A stretch of DNA of 64,000 nucleotides, taken from contig NZ_JAQOTJ010000010.1 in NCBI RefSeq assembly GCF_028401955.1, positions 1 to 64,000 of the forward strand, read 5' to 3'. Below the pieces are notes generated by a model. That model worked only from the letters and a program-made list of their open reading frames with translations, made no database searches and was not told where the DNA came from. Positions 34,190 through 42,525 of this stretch are shown here, one piece after another (the first letter of the stretch is position 1; each line of letters starts with the position of its first letter). Made by a program: the position numbers and the translations under genes. This DNA is from Bacillus sp. BP-3 (GTDB taxonomy: Bacteria > Bacillota > Bacilli > Bacillales > Bacillaceae_G).

Positions 34190-34663
34190 CAGCTTTAGTC
34201 TCTGCTAAAGCTGTTCAACTCCTATATGTGTATAAGCTAAAAAACGACATAAAACCACTTCAACCAAATGAAAAGCACTTGAAATTGGTTGAAGTGGTTT
34301 TTATAATGAATTTCTTTATTCAAAATCAATTCGTTAAAAAAGAAAAAGAACAAAAGAAGCCTAAATGAGAAGGTTTTTTTTGTTCTTTTTCAGTGACAAG
34401 TAATTTTGCAGAACTATTATCCGTTGGATCAAAGATAGTTAGGAGGCTATCTTCTTACAAATTTACTGTAACATAAAAAGTTACTTCTCAAATATGCAAT
34501 TTTACATATCCATTACATTCTTGCCATATTCTTATTTACATAGATTCGATATGATGTATAAAGACATATAAAAAAACCGTCCCCTTTTTTAATGGACGCG
34601 AGCTTCTAGCCATGCATAAGATTTATAAAAACTTTATTCAAGAAAAAGGTGACTCCTATTACT
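34190..34663. other. Intergenic region with stacked hairpins
   Basis: A strong terminator at 34251-34302 (AAAACCACTTCAACCAA and its complement) follows the deacetylase. A second imperfect A/T-rich hairpin occupies 34340-34391 (GAAAAAGAACAAAA / TTTTGTTCTTTTTC). A copy of the second repeat family is at 34570-34622. No coding sequence is supported; the open frame from 34168 overlaps the deacetylase and terminator. Confidence 0.5.
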
Positions 34664-35854
34664 ATGAAACCTAAACAAAATATCGCAAAACACTTACAAA
34701 TATTAACAGGAATCTTCCTCGTTTCCACAAAGCTCGGGCTCACTTCCTTCGGAGGACCTGTTGCACATCTTGGCTATTTTCATAACGAATACGTTCAGAA
34801 GCGAAAATGGATGGATGAAAGAAGCTACGCTGATTTTGTAGCACTTTGTCAATTCCTTCCCGGCCCTGCTAGTAGTCAAGTTGGAATCGGAATCGGATTA
34901 TCACGGGGTGGTATACTTGGGGCCATTGTTTCCTGGCTTGGATTTACGCTCCCTTCCGTTCTTGCGCTCGTCCTGTTTGCTTCATTACTGCAACAGATTG
35001 ATATCGCACACACGGGATGGATTCACGGCTTAAAGCTAGTAGCCGTAGCAATTGTCGCTCACGCATTATGGGGAATGGCGCAAAAGCTAACACCAGATCG
35101 AAACCGCATAGCGATTGCAGTCATCGCCGCGGCTACTGTTCTATTATTCCAATCAGCTTGGATACAAATTATCGTTATTCTATTCGCGGGCATCGTTGGA
35201 TGGCTCTTATACAGAGAGCACACAATCACAGCTGAAACAGAAATATCTATTCCTATCTCTCGCAAAGTCGCGGCGCTATGCCTATCTTTATTTTTTCTCT
35301 TATTAATAATATTACCGATATTCCGCTCTTTCTCGCACTGGATTGCTATGTTTGATAGTTTCTATCGCTCAGGCTCTCTCGTCTTTGGCGGCGGTCATGT
35401 CGTTCTTCCGCTCCTAGAAAATGAATTTGTGTCAAACGGCTATATAACGAAAGAACAATTTCTCGCTGGCTACGGAATGACGCAAGCCGTTCCTGGGCCA
35501 TTATTTACATTTGCCGCTTATATCGGGGCCGTTACGGACGGAACAATCGGGGCAACAATCGCGACAATTGCCATTTTCCTTCCTGCCTTCTTACTCGTTG
35601 TCGGTGTATTGCCTTTTTGGGATGCACTGCGCCGCAAACCGTACGTACAAGGAGCTATGTTCGGGATAAATGCAGCTGTTGTCGGCATTTTACTCGCCGC
35701 TTTCTATCATCCAATTTGGACAAGCTCGGTTATGCAGCCCACTGACTTCGTTGTCGCATTACTCTTATTTACAATGCTTGCCTTTTGGAAAATACCGCCA
35801 TGGGTCATTGTTATAATTGGTGCGATCAGCGGGGTGATTTTGTCGGTACTATAA
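34664..35854 (+). CDS. chrA: Chromate transporter ChrA
   Basis: A 396-residue two-domain CHR-family membrane protein. Both halves carry the family signature: GLTSFGGPVAHLGYF with FLPGPASSQVG in the first, and FGGGHVVLPLLE with AVPGPLFTFAAYIG in the second. It exports chromate in exchange for protons; some homologues may have other anion substrates. A GTG at 34649 is also open, but the ATG gives the usual N-terminus. The stop codon TAA lies in the ATAAA end of a bcr1-type repeat. Confidence 0.85.
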   Translation: MKPKQNIAKHLQILTGIFLVSTKLGLTSFGGPVAHLGYFHNEYVQKRKWMDERSYADFVALCQFLPGPASSQVGIGIGLSRGGILGAIVSWLGFTLPSVLALVLFASLLQQIDIAHTGWIHGLKLVAVAIVAHALWGMAQKLTPDRNRIAIAVIAAATVLLFQSAWIQIIVILFAGIVGWLLYREHTITAETEISIPISRKVAALCLSLFFLLLIILPIFRSFSHWIAMFDSFYRSGSLVFGGGHVVLPLLENEFVSNGYITKEQFLAGYGMTQAVPGPLFTFAAYIGAVTDGTIGATIATIAIFLPAFLLVVGVLPFWDALRRKPYVQGAMFGINAAVVGILLAAFYHPIWTSSVMQPTDFVVALLLFTMLAFWKIPPWVIVIIGAISGVILSVL

Positions 35855-36130
35855 AGTGAAACTTTAATCAGTAGGGGTTTTCTTCATCCCCCACTGATTA
35901 TTAGCCCTCACTAATCGGGCGCATGCCAGCAGTTTATCTACCGCCTAACTTCTTAAGAAAAGCGGAAGCGGCTCGTTCAGAATCGTAGGACGTTGGAGTC
36001 CCCTTGGACGAGGCGCTTTTTTGCCTCGTCCAAGGGGGCGAAACGACCGGGGATTCTAGCCGCTAGAGCTGGACAATGCTTTTGCTGAATTTTGAGGCGG
36101 GAGTATTACTGCCCGTTAATGCGGGATAAA
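35851..36130 (+). repeat. bcr1-type repeat, copy 2, with a nested structured element
   Basis: ATAAA at 35851-35855 and 36126-36130 bound the element, which starts GTGAAACTTTAATCAGT and ends GCCCGTTAATGCGGG. Nested at about 35956-36076 is a second repeat beginning AAGAAAAGCGGAAGCGGCTCG minus its last base and ending TCTAGCCGCTAGAGCTGGAC, with a 14-base perfect stem in the middle (36001-36036). The chrA stop lies in the first ATAAA. Confidence 0.6.
35956..36076 (-). repeat. Structured repeat nested in bcr1 copy 2
   Basis: Read on the minus strand it starts TTGTCCAGCTCTAGCGGCTA and ends GAGCCGCTTCCGCTTTTCTT, ends I know from an interspersed repeat common in Bacillus genomes. The central stem CCCTTGGACGAGGC / GCCTCGTCCAAGGG can work as a transcription terminator. 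Confidence 0.5.
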
Positions 36131-36255
36131 AGCTAGTTTTACATCCTCCTCACACTTTGGATGATTTCACTTTTTTAAATATTCAATTTATTACACCTGC
36201 AAATTGTGTTACGATTTATAGAACAGACAAATTTAGAAACAGGAGTTGAGTTGCG

Positions 36256-36927
36256 TTGCGCATGCCTAAAAATCGGCTCTGGTTCTCTCGAATGATGATT
36301 GTTCTAGTGTTTGTTGTTATTTCATGGGGACTATCTACATTTTCTTTATTTACACAACAGGAGTTTAGAACATTTATAGGTTGGGGACATTATTATAACT
36401 ATGAAGCGGATTGGAAAAAACAAATGCCAGCACCACATGGTGACCCAACAGAAATTACGGACGATGAGGAGGATTACGAAGGTCCACCTATTCAAATGCC
36501 ATGGAAAGATAAGATTTTTGGTACTATCAATGAAAGCATTCAAAACAACAAAAAATCATGGATAACTACTATTATAATTATCACAGCAACTCTCATTCTC
36601 GCTTTCCTATATTTCAAAAAGAAAAAGTCAATCCAACCAGCCTCTATTGTACGTCCTACACAACAAACTCACACCGAAACTACTACGATAGCAGATGAAC
36701 ATATCAATGACATCCAGCCGATTCATAATGAAATCCGACAAGAACTAATACAATGGGAAAAAAAGCTACCTAAACATAACAGAAGAAAACCATATGAAAC
36801 CGTGCAGCAGTGGCTATTACGACTTAATAAGCCAGCAAATATTATACCGATCTACGAAAAAGTTCGTTATGGAGAAAGGGAATATTCAGCTAGCGACTTG
36901 GAACTGGTCAAACTTTGGACGAAATAA
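36256..36927 (+). CDS. Membrane protein with C-terminal DUF4129-like domain
   Basis: A 223-residue protein. A first transmembrane helix (MIVLVFVVISWGLSTFSLF) is followed by an acidic extracellular stretch (residues about 40-90, EITDDEEDYEGPP), a second helix (WITTIIIITATLILAFLYF) and a cytosolic C-terminal domain with KKLPKHNRRKPYETVQQWL and RYGEREYSASDLELV, as in DUF4129 proteins that often accompany transglutaminase-like membrane proteins. No such partner is adjacent. Function unknown. The start is a TTG with AGGAG ten bases ahead. Confidence 0.6.
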   Translation: MRMPKNRLWFSRMMIVLVFVVISWGLSTFSLFTQQEFRTFIGWGHYYNYEADWKKQMPAPHGDPTEITDDEEDYEGPPIQMPWKDKIFGTINESIQNNKKSWITTIIIITATLILAFLYFKKKKSIQPASIVRPTQQTHTETTTIADEHINDIQPIHNEIRQELIQWEKKLPKHNRRKPYETVQQWLLRLNKPANIIPIYEKVRYGEREYSASDLELVKLWTK

Positions 36928-36930
36928 TAA

Positions 36931-37071
36931 TAGGAGCGCACTCAACGGATACATAAGTACCTTTTGAATGCACTCCTTTCAAATGTCCACCAAATATATC
37001 AGCGCTTCGACACACGAATCGCCCATTCGCTGGAGCTGAATAAAAAGTAGACTTCTTGATCAGCTCTATTT
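36931..37071. other. Gap between convergent genes with a hairpin
   Basis: GGAGCGCACTCAA (about 36932) pairs with TTGAATGCACTCC (about 36965) and could terminate both sides. CGCTGGAGCTGAATA-type sequence near 37028 may be a decayed end of the nested repeat type; this is weak. Confidence 0.35.
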
Positions 37072-37776
37072 CTAAAACTTGACAAGCTCCATCTCGCTCG
37101 GAAGCTTGCTCTCTGTTAAAATGCGTAACTCTTCAACACGCTTCATCACATAAGACGAACATTTCATCAACTCTGCATCTACATAAGCTGGATGTACCAT
37201 GATTTCAACTGTCGCCCCGTCCGCTACACGCTCTTGCAAAGTCATAAAGTAGTCGTCCGTTACACCATCTCCGTAAAAATCGTGCAAAAACACATCAGAA
37301 AATGGGCGTACTGCACGTTCTTGTTCACAGCGGCGCACCGGAAGATGATATTTCTCTGCTAAACGCTCTAAGACATCATGCAAAATCGGCAGTGCATGTA
37401 CATGATGATGGCTATCAAGATGCGTCGGTGTTAAACCATAGGATAGAAACTTTTCAATTTGCGCAGTCCATTCTCGCTCGGCGTCATACGGATTTATCCT
37501 CCCTTCCCGCACTGTACTTTGCGAATGAAACGAACCATCTTCTTTTACAAGCGAAGGTACGTCAGAAAGAAGCGGTTTTCCTGCGGTTAATACAAGATGT
37601 ACTCCAACTCCGAGCGTCTTATATCGCCTCGCTAATTGCACGGCATGCTCTGCCCCTGGCATATTCATCATCATTGTTGCGGAGTTGACAAGCCCATTCA
37701 CGTGCGCATCAATAATGCCGTAATTCACACCTCTTGTTAATCCGAAGTCATCTGCGTTTACAATTAATTGAATCAT
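37072..37776 (-). CDS. chbG: Chitooligosaccharide deacetylase-like protein (ChbG/YdjC)
   Basis: A 234-residue YdjC-family protein with the metal-binding NADDFGLT at the N-terminus and [12 protein letters not shown] in the middle. ChbG removes an acetyl group from chitobiose phosphate so that the 6-phospho-glucosidase can act. It follows celF by 67 bases on the same strand, which supports a joint role in beta-disaccharide phosphate breakdown. The ATG at 37776 has AGGAGGGGA in front; the longer frame to 37797 reads through that site. Confidence 0.85.
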   Translation of the reverse strand: MIQLIVNADDFGLTRGVNYGIIDAHVNGLVNSATMMMNMPGAEHAVQLARRYKTLGVGVHLVLTAGKPLLSDVPSLVKEDGSFHSQSTVREGRINPYDAEREWTAQIEKFLSYGLTPTHLDSHHHVHALPILHDVLERLAEKYHLPVRRCEQERAVRPFSDVFLHDFYGDGVTDDYFMTLQERVADGATVEIMVHPAYVDAELMKCSSYVMKRVEELRILTESKLPSEMELVKF

Positions 37777-37843
37777 TATATCCCCTCCTATATACATCGC
37801 ACGTGGAAGGAATTTGAAAAAAGCGAGCTAAATAGCGCTGCTT

Positions 37844-39169
37844 TTAATCCCCCACTTTTTTGAAAAATTGCGGAAGGTATTTCTTATGAGCTTCTAGCAT
37901 TTCATCTAATATTTGTTTTGCTACTTTATCAGATGGGACAAGTGGATTAATGGTCATCGCAAGCAGCGCTTTATGATAATCGCCTGTCATAGCGGCTTCA
38001 ATTGTTACACGTTCAAACGATTTCATTTGTTGTACTAACCCGCGAACTGGTACCGGTAAGTCACCAACTGCAATTGGTTTTGGACCATCCTTTGTAATGA
38101 CACAGTTTACCTCAACAGCAGAGTCAGCTGGCAAACTTGCAATTGCACCATTATTTCTTGTATTTACAGGCTGAACATCACCTTTATTATTATAAATAGA
38201 CGTAATTAAGCTACAGGCAGCATCGCTATAATATGCGCCGCCGCGTTTTTCCAGTTGCGGTGGTTTATGATCTAAGTTCGGATCTTTATACAGTTCAAAC
38301 AAATCATTCTCTAACTTTTTCACCACTTCTGCACGTGTACCATTTTTTAGTGACTCTTGCTTTTCTTCTTCTAACATTTCGCGTGTTTTGTAGTAGTAAC
38401 GGTGGTATGGACATGGGATTGCCCGAAGCGCACGAATGAAATCAGGCTCCCAATCAAGCATCGCAATATTTTGCATCGTAATTTGTTTCTCTGGGTCTGC
38501 CACTAATTCTAGTACACGGTCCATGACGCTCACACCATCTACATACACATCTAGTCCGTACACCATATGATTTAAGCCTGCAAAATCAACGTGTACACGG
38601 CTTGAATCTACCTCGAGAATCTTCGCCAACCCCATCCGAATCCCAATCGGAACGTTGCATAGCCCAACGACTTTTTGAATATTTGTATAGCGAAGAATCG
38701 CTTCTGTTACCATGCCCGCTGGATTTGTAAAATTAATTAACCATGCGTTTGGACAAAGCTGTTCTATGTCTTTACAAATAGCTAAAATAACCGGAATCGT
38801 TCGTAAAGCTTTAAATAAACCACCAGGACCATTTGTCTCCTGGCCAATTACATCATACTTTAATGGAATGGCTTCATCTTTTCCGCGTGCTTCTAACAAT
38901 CCAACGCGAAACTGCGTTGTCACAAAGTCCGCATCTTTTAACGCTTCGCGACGATCTAGCGTCAGATGAATATCAATTGGTACTCCCGCTTTTTTCACCA
39001 TACGCTTTGCTAAGTTACCAACAATCTCTAACTTTTCTTTTCCTTCTTCCACATCAATTAACCAAATTTCCCGAACAGGAAGTTCATGATAGCGCTTAAT
39101 AAAACCTTCAATCAACTCCGGCGTATAGCTAGAGCCACCGCCAATCGTTGCAATTTTTATTCTACGCAT
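37844..39169 (-). CDS. celF: 6-phospho-beta-glucosidase, GH4
   Basis: A 441-residue glycoside hydrolase family 4 enzyme, which uses NAD and a divalent metal. The Rossmann start KIATIGGGSSYTPELIEG binds NAD; NFTNPAGMVTEA, GLCNVP (metal Cys) and GLNHMVYG (metal His) are the GH4 landmarks. It splits cellobiose- or chitobiose-6-phosphate delivered by a PTS. Followed by chbG. Directly upstream is a decayed PTS IIA gene, and the intact PTS is 3 kb further upstream on the same strand. Confidence 0.92.
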   Translation of the reverse strand: MRRIKIATIGGGSSYTPELIEGFIKRYHELPVREIWLIDVEEGKEKLEIVGNLAKRMVKKAGVPIDIHLTLDRREALKDADFVTTQFRVGLLEARGKDEAIPLKYDVIGQETNGPGGLFKALRTIPVILAICKDIEQLCPNAWLINFTNPAGMVTEAILRYTNIQKVVGLCNVPIGIRMGLAKILEVDSSRVHVDFAGLNHMVYGLDVYVDGVSVMDRVLELVADPEKQITMQNIAMLDWEPDFIRALRAIPCPYHRYYYKTREMLEEEKQESLKNGTRAEVVKKLENDLFELYKDPNLDHKPPQLEKRGGAYYSDAACSLITSIYNNKGDVQPVNTRNNGAIASLPADSAVEVNCVITKDGPKPIAVGDLPVPVRGLVQQMKSFERVTIEAAMTGDYHKALLAMTINPLVPSDKVAKQILDEMLEAHKKYLPQFFKKVGD

Positions 39170-39202
39170 GCGACATGTTCTCCTTTCGCATTGATCTCTT
39201 AT

Positions 39203-39349
39203 TCAGTGTCGTACTGCCATTTCTGTTTTTTCTCCTCTTGCTTCTGATTGTATGAGCTCATGTTAGAAATGATGCGCTTCATTCATCACTTCCTCTGCTT
39301 CTTCTATATTTCCTTGTTTAGCCGCTGTGTAAAATAATTTGGAATACGC
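39203..39349 (-). pseudogene. Remnant of a PTS lactose/cellobiose IIA gene
   Basis: The minus strand reads TAAKQGNIEEAEEVMNEAHH-F-stop-HELIQSEARGEKTEMAV before ending. This matches the conserved run of IIA(cel), compare AKQGKFSEVDEKLQEADSEL and QTALIQREAGGEKVKL in the intact gene at 42202. The stop falls where glutamine is expected (HHF-Q-HELIQ). The start, the VHAQDHLM phosphorylation site and the C-terminus are missing. It sits just before celF, the place of a PTS gene in cel operons. Confidence 0.7.
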
Positions 39350-39493
39350 TTAAAATCAATGTTTTTTTCGAAATAGCTCCTATCTTCCTATTAATCTATA
39401 AAAATACTAACTTGTCCAAGCCTTCTCTCTTCATTTTCATATACTATCATGAACTAACAAAAACTATTTCGCATCAAAAGAAAGGAGTTCAAC

Positions 39494-40462
39494 ATGTCCA
39501 AAAAGTATAAATCGCATAATTGCGAGAAAGAATATACTTCCCAATCTGAAAAAAAAGAAAAATCTTATCACAGCCAAGGCGACATATGGGATAAGATTAG
39601 TCTCTCGGAAATATTGGCTGGAAAACATAAGTCTCTATATCAAGGAACAAGTCAATACCAAAAAATTGACGTGCTAAAAGTAAATGACGTCAGAATGTAC
39701 CTTGACGAACAATTACAATTTAGTTCCGTAGACGAAAGAATGTATCACGAGGCCCTCGTCCATCCTGCTATGACAATTGTAGATTGTCCTGAATCTGTCC
39801 TCATCTTAGGAGGCGGAGACGGCCTTGCCTTACGAGAAGTGTTAAAATATCAAAAGGTTCGTCGCGTCGATCTTGTCGATCTCGATGAACGAGTGATTAA
39901 ACTGGCTACGGAATTACCTGAACTTGTCCAGTTAAATGAAAGTGCATTTTTCGATAAGCGTGTGAACATCCATGCATATGATGCACAAAAGTTTTTACGT
40001 ACACCTTCGCGGAAATACGATGTTATCATTATTGACTTCCCAGACCCAGCAACTCCCACATTAAGTCAGCTATATACGAAAGAATTATTCTCAACTGTAG
40101 CTAGCTTCCTTACAAAAAGAGGCGTGTTTGTCTGCCAAGCCAATTCACCAGAAGATGCACCACTAACATATTGGAGCATCGGCAAAACAATTGCCAGTAC
40201 CGGTTTAACTGTAGCAAGTTATCATACAATCGTTCCTTCTTTCGGAAATGATTGGGGCTTTCACATCGCAACCTATTCCTCTTCGACGCTACGTAACATT
40301 AGCAAACGTTCCGTAAATGTTCCCCACCGAACACTTCCGAAAAACTTAGCTTTATTATTCCGCTTTAGAGATGATCTCTTAGAGGAAAGAGAAAATGTCA
40401 AAATTAACAGACGTGATCAACTCATTTTGCATCGTTACTATGGGAAAGATATGGAGTATTAA
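39494..40462 (+). CDS. Spermidine synthase-like aminopropyltransferase
   Basis: A 322-residue protein of the spermidine synthase superfamily. VLILGGGDGLALREVLK is the nucleotide-binding loop for decarboxylated AdoMet, DLVDLDERVIKLA holds the acidic residue that binds its ribose, and IIIDFPDPATPTLSQLY is the catalytic loop. Residues 1-32 are a hydrophilic Lys/Ser/Glu extension not usual in SpeE. It lies 160 bases before speD on the same strand, so aminopropyl transfer to putrescine or another amine is likely. The amine acceptor is not certain, because the main Bacillus speE is normally linked to speB elsewhere. Confidence 0.75.
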   Translation: MSKKYKSHNCEKEYTSQSEKKEKSYHSQGDIWDKISLSEILAGKHKSLYQGTSQYQKIDVLKVNDVRMYLDEQLQFSSVDERMYHEALVHPAMTIVDCPESVLILGGGDGLALREVLKYQKVRRVDLVDLDERVIKLATELPELVQLNESAFFDKRVNIHAYDAQKFLRTPSRKYDVIIIDFPDPATPTLSQLYTKELFSTVASFLTKRGVFVCQANSPEDAPLTYWSIGKTIASTGLTVASYHTIVPSFGNDWGFHIATYSSSTLRNISKRSVNVPHRTLPKNLALLFRFRDDLLEERENVKINRRDQLILHRYYGKDMEY

Positions 40463-40464
40463 TC

Positions 40465-40613
40465 ATAAAGTGCAACGTTCATCAATGATGTCTTTCCCCT
40501 ACCGATGAAAACTCTGCCCAATCAGGCACATGCTCGCAGTTATTCCCACCTAGCATCTTCATTATCCCTATATCTCGAGGTGAGAGTCTTACTGCCCATT
40601 AATACAAGATAAA
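40465..40613 (+). repeat. bcr1-type repeat, copy 3
   Basis: ATAAA at 40465-40469 and 40609-40613; starts GTGCAACGTTCATC and contains the conserved ACTGCCCATTAATAC end. It is inserted between the aminopropyltransferase stop (40462) and speD, which starts 13 bases after the repeat. Confidence 0.55.
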
Positions 40614-40625
40614 AAAGGAGGAAAC

Positions 40626-40997
40626 ATGGAGTATTCAACATTCGGAAGACATATACTAGTCGATCTATGGGAGGTAGATGCCGTTTTTTTAGATGATCAG
40701 CCATTCTTACAAAAACACCTCATCACAGCAGCAAATATATGCGGGGCAACGGTATTATCCGTAGATGCAAGAACCTTTCAGCCATCAGGGACTACCATAT
40801 TAATTCTACTATCTGAAAGTCATATTTCGATTCATACGTATCCGGAAAAAGGATTTGCAGCAATTGACTGCTATACGTGTGGAACAAAAGCAGATCCGCA
40901 AAAAGCGATTGACTACGTAATATCTATATTAAAACCGAAACAATTGTATACAAAACGATTCACGCGCGGCTTAGGTGACATAACCGTTATTGAATAA
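40626..40997 (+). CDS. speD: S-adenosylmethionine decarboxylase proenzyme, prokaryotic type
   Basis: A 123-residue proenzyme that cleaves itself at a Glu-Ser bond to form the pyruvoyl cofactor. The site is LSESHISIHTYPE with the serine at residue 65. The acidic and cysteine residues in FAAIDCYTCG complete the active site. It supplies the aminopropyl donor to the synthase encoded upstream. AAAAAAGGAGG precedes the ATG and is partly formed by the end of the repeat. The stop TAA overlaps the ATAAA of another bcr1-type repeat. Confidence 0.93.
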   Translation: MEYSTFGRHILVDLWEVDAVFLDDQPFLQKHLITAANICGATVLSVDARTFQPSGTTILILLSESHISIHTYPEKGFAAIDCYTCGTKADPQKAIDYVISILKPKQLYTKRFTRGLGDITVIE

Positions 40998-41064
40998 AGT
41001 GAAACTTCCATCAGTGTGGGGCTTGTTCCCCCCTCTGATGGAAAGCTCACAAATAACAAGATAG
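40994..41064 (+). repeat. bcr1-type repeat, copy 4, partial
   Basis: Starts ATAAAGTGAAACTTCCATCA right in the speD stop codon and keeps the first hairpin (CCATCAGTGTGGGG / CCCCTCTGATGG). The remainder is lost or degenerate. Confidence 0.55.
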
Positions 41065-41087
41065 AGACCCTCGACGTACCGAGCTTC

Positions 41088-41492
41088 CTATTTAAGGTGA
41101 TTATTTAACCCATCAATCTTTTTCTTCCAATACATTGTCATTGCAAACCATATCATGAAGTAAATGATAATGAAGCCTCCTACACAAATGAGAATGGCAC
41201 TTGCGTGATTAGGAACCCACCCCATCCATATTGCCGCCGGAAGAAATGTTCCTAGTAATATAATGAAATGAATGGTTGTTTGCTTTAACAGGCTCCATTC
41301 TTCCCTCTCAAAAACAAAAGAAGCAACAGAGAAGATTACCCCAATTATATTTGCTGCAACAAGTTGAATTAACAATGTCTTTATCTCTATTGTCTCCACC
41401 CCATTTGCATAAACGATCCCCAAAAATAGTAAGCTATAAAACATCGCCATCCCCATACCGGCTGCCAACTTTGCACCTATTCTATCCATCAT
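41088..41492 (-). CDS. DUF3021 membrane protein
   Basis: A 134-residue protein with four hydrophobic segments (for example GMAMFYSLLFLGIVYANG and ILICVGGFIIIYFMIWFAMTMYW cut to the first 19 residues), ending in a basic tail. DUF3021 proteins are nearly always encoded right after a LytTR regulator, and so here: the start follows the regulator stop by a few bases with TAGGAGG in between. It is thought to modulate the activity of the regulator at the membrane; the signal is unknown. Confidence 0.8.
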   Translation of the reverse strand: MMDRIGAKLAAGMGMAMFYSLLFLGIVYANGVETIEIKTLLIQLVAANIIGVIFSVASFVFEREEWSLLKQTTIHFIILLGTFLPAAIWMGWVPNHASAILICVGGFIIIYFMIWFAMTMYWKKKIDGLNNHLK

Positions 41493-41496
41493 TATA

Positions 41497-41943
41497 CTAA
41501 CCTCCTATATTCAAAACTTCTTTAATAAGCACAACATATTTTCGCGAAACATACTCTTTCATCCCATTTGAAAAATGGGCGCACATGCTGCCACTAAACG
41601 ACATTTCAAAACTTTTCACATGCTTTATATTTGCAATTGTTGATTTTGAGAACCTAACAAATCCTTCTCGCTGCAAGGCACTCTCTAATTCATACAACCT
41701 GTGTTTTACTTCAAGATTTCCTTTTGTCGTTTGGGCAAATACCTTTCTGCCTTCCGAATAGAACCAATATATTTCCTCAAACTCCAATAAATAAAACTGT
41801 TGATCTTCTATCCCAACAATTTGCTTTATCGTCCCCCCTTCTAATATTTTCAAAATGTGTTGAACATCTTCAGTCATTTCTTTCGTCCTTATCACAATTT
41901 CTAGTTCTTCATGTGCTGGGTCTAAATCAATATGAACCTTCAT
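41497..41943 (-). CDS. LytTR-domain DNA-binding regulator
   Basis: A 148-residue protein whose C-terminal two thirds are a LytTR domain (YWFYSEGRKVFAQTTKGNLE, FVRFSKSTIANIKHVKSFE). It has no receiver domain, so it is a stand-alone LytTR regulator of the kind paired with DUF3021. It probably autoregulates the pair. No other target is visible. Confidence 0.85.
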   Translation of the reverse strand: MKVHIDLDPAHEELEIVIRTKEMTEDVQHILKILEGGTIKQIVGIEDQQFYLLEFEEIYWFYSEGRKVFAQTTKGNLEVKHRLYELESALQREGFVRFSKSTIANIKHVKSFEMSFSGSMCAHFSNGMKEYVSRKYVVLIKEVLNIGG

Positions 41944-42046
41944 ATCAGCCCCCCTTTACTACTTCATTTTTACATAAATGTGGAAAAAATAAATGGATAT
42001 GTACATAAGTGGTTCCATTATTTGTTTAACTTGGCGTTTTCGGTGC

Positions 42047-42178
42047 ATAAGGTGAAACTTCCATCAGCGGGGAGCACCCCCAGACACTGATGGTTAGCCC
42101 TCTCCAATCGGGCTTTTACGAGCAGTTTTCTTCCCGGCTCTTCTCCAACCTTTACTGCCCGCGAATGGCAGGATAGAA
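42047..42178 (+). repeat. bcr1-type repeat, copy 5
   Basis: Begins GGTGAAACTTCCATCAGCGG and contains GGTTAGCCCTCTCCAATCGGG and TTTACTGCCCGCGAATGGCAG. The flanks ATAAG and ATAGA are slightly degenerate. It lies just beyond the end of the PTS operon, and the LytTR gene is on its other side. Confidence 0.55.
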
Positions 42179-42201
42179 AAAAGACCTTGCACCCGCAAGG
42201 C

Positions 42202-42519
42202 CTATTTTCCATCTAACATCTTCCTATATAAATCAACAAATTCACTCGCTAATTCCCTCATTGTTATAGCATTCATAAGGTGATCCTGTGCGTGAACGAA
42301 CAGCAACGTAAGTTTGACCTTTTCGCCGCCTGCCTCTCGTTGAATCAACGCTGTTTGTAAACGATGCGCTTCCTTTAACTCGCTGTCCGCCTCTTGCAAT
42401 TTTTCGTCCACTTCGGAAAACTTTCCTTGTTTCGCAAATTGAATTGCCTCCATCGCTGAGCTTCTTGCATTTCCCCCATGTAAAATTAGATGAAAAGCCG
42501 TTGTCTCTATCGTATCCAT
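42202..42519 (-). CDS. celC: PTS lactose/cellobiose IIA component
   Basis: A 105-residue all-helical PTS IIA protein. The phosphorylated histidine is in LLFVHAQDHLMNA, and ARSSAMEAIQFAKQGKF is the conserved first-helix region. It passes phosphate from HPr to IIB. Last gene of the IIB-IIC-IIA set, 7 bases after the IIC stop. Confidence 0.92.
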   Translation of the reverse strand: MDTIETTAFHLILHGGNARSSAMEAIQFAKQGKFSEVDEKLQEADSELKEAHRLQTALIQREAGGEKVKLTLLFVHAQDHLMNAITMRELASEFVDLYRKMLDGK

Positions 42520-42525
42520 TTCCCT

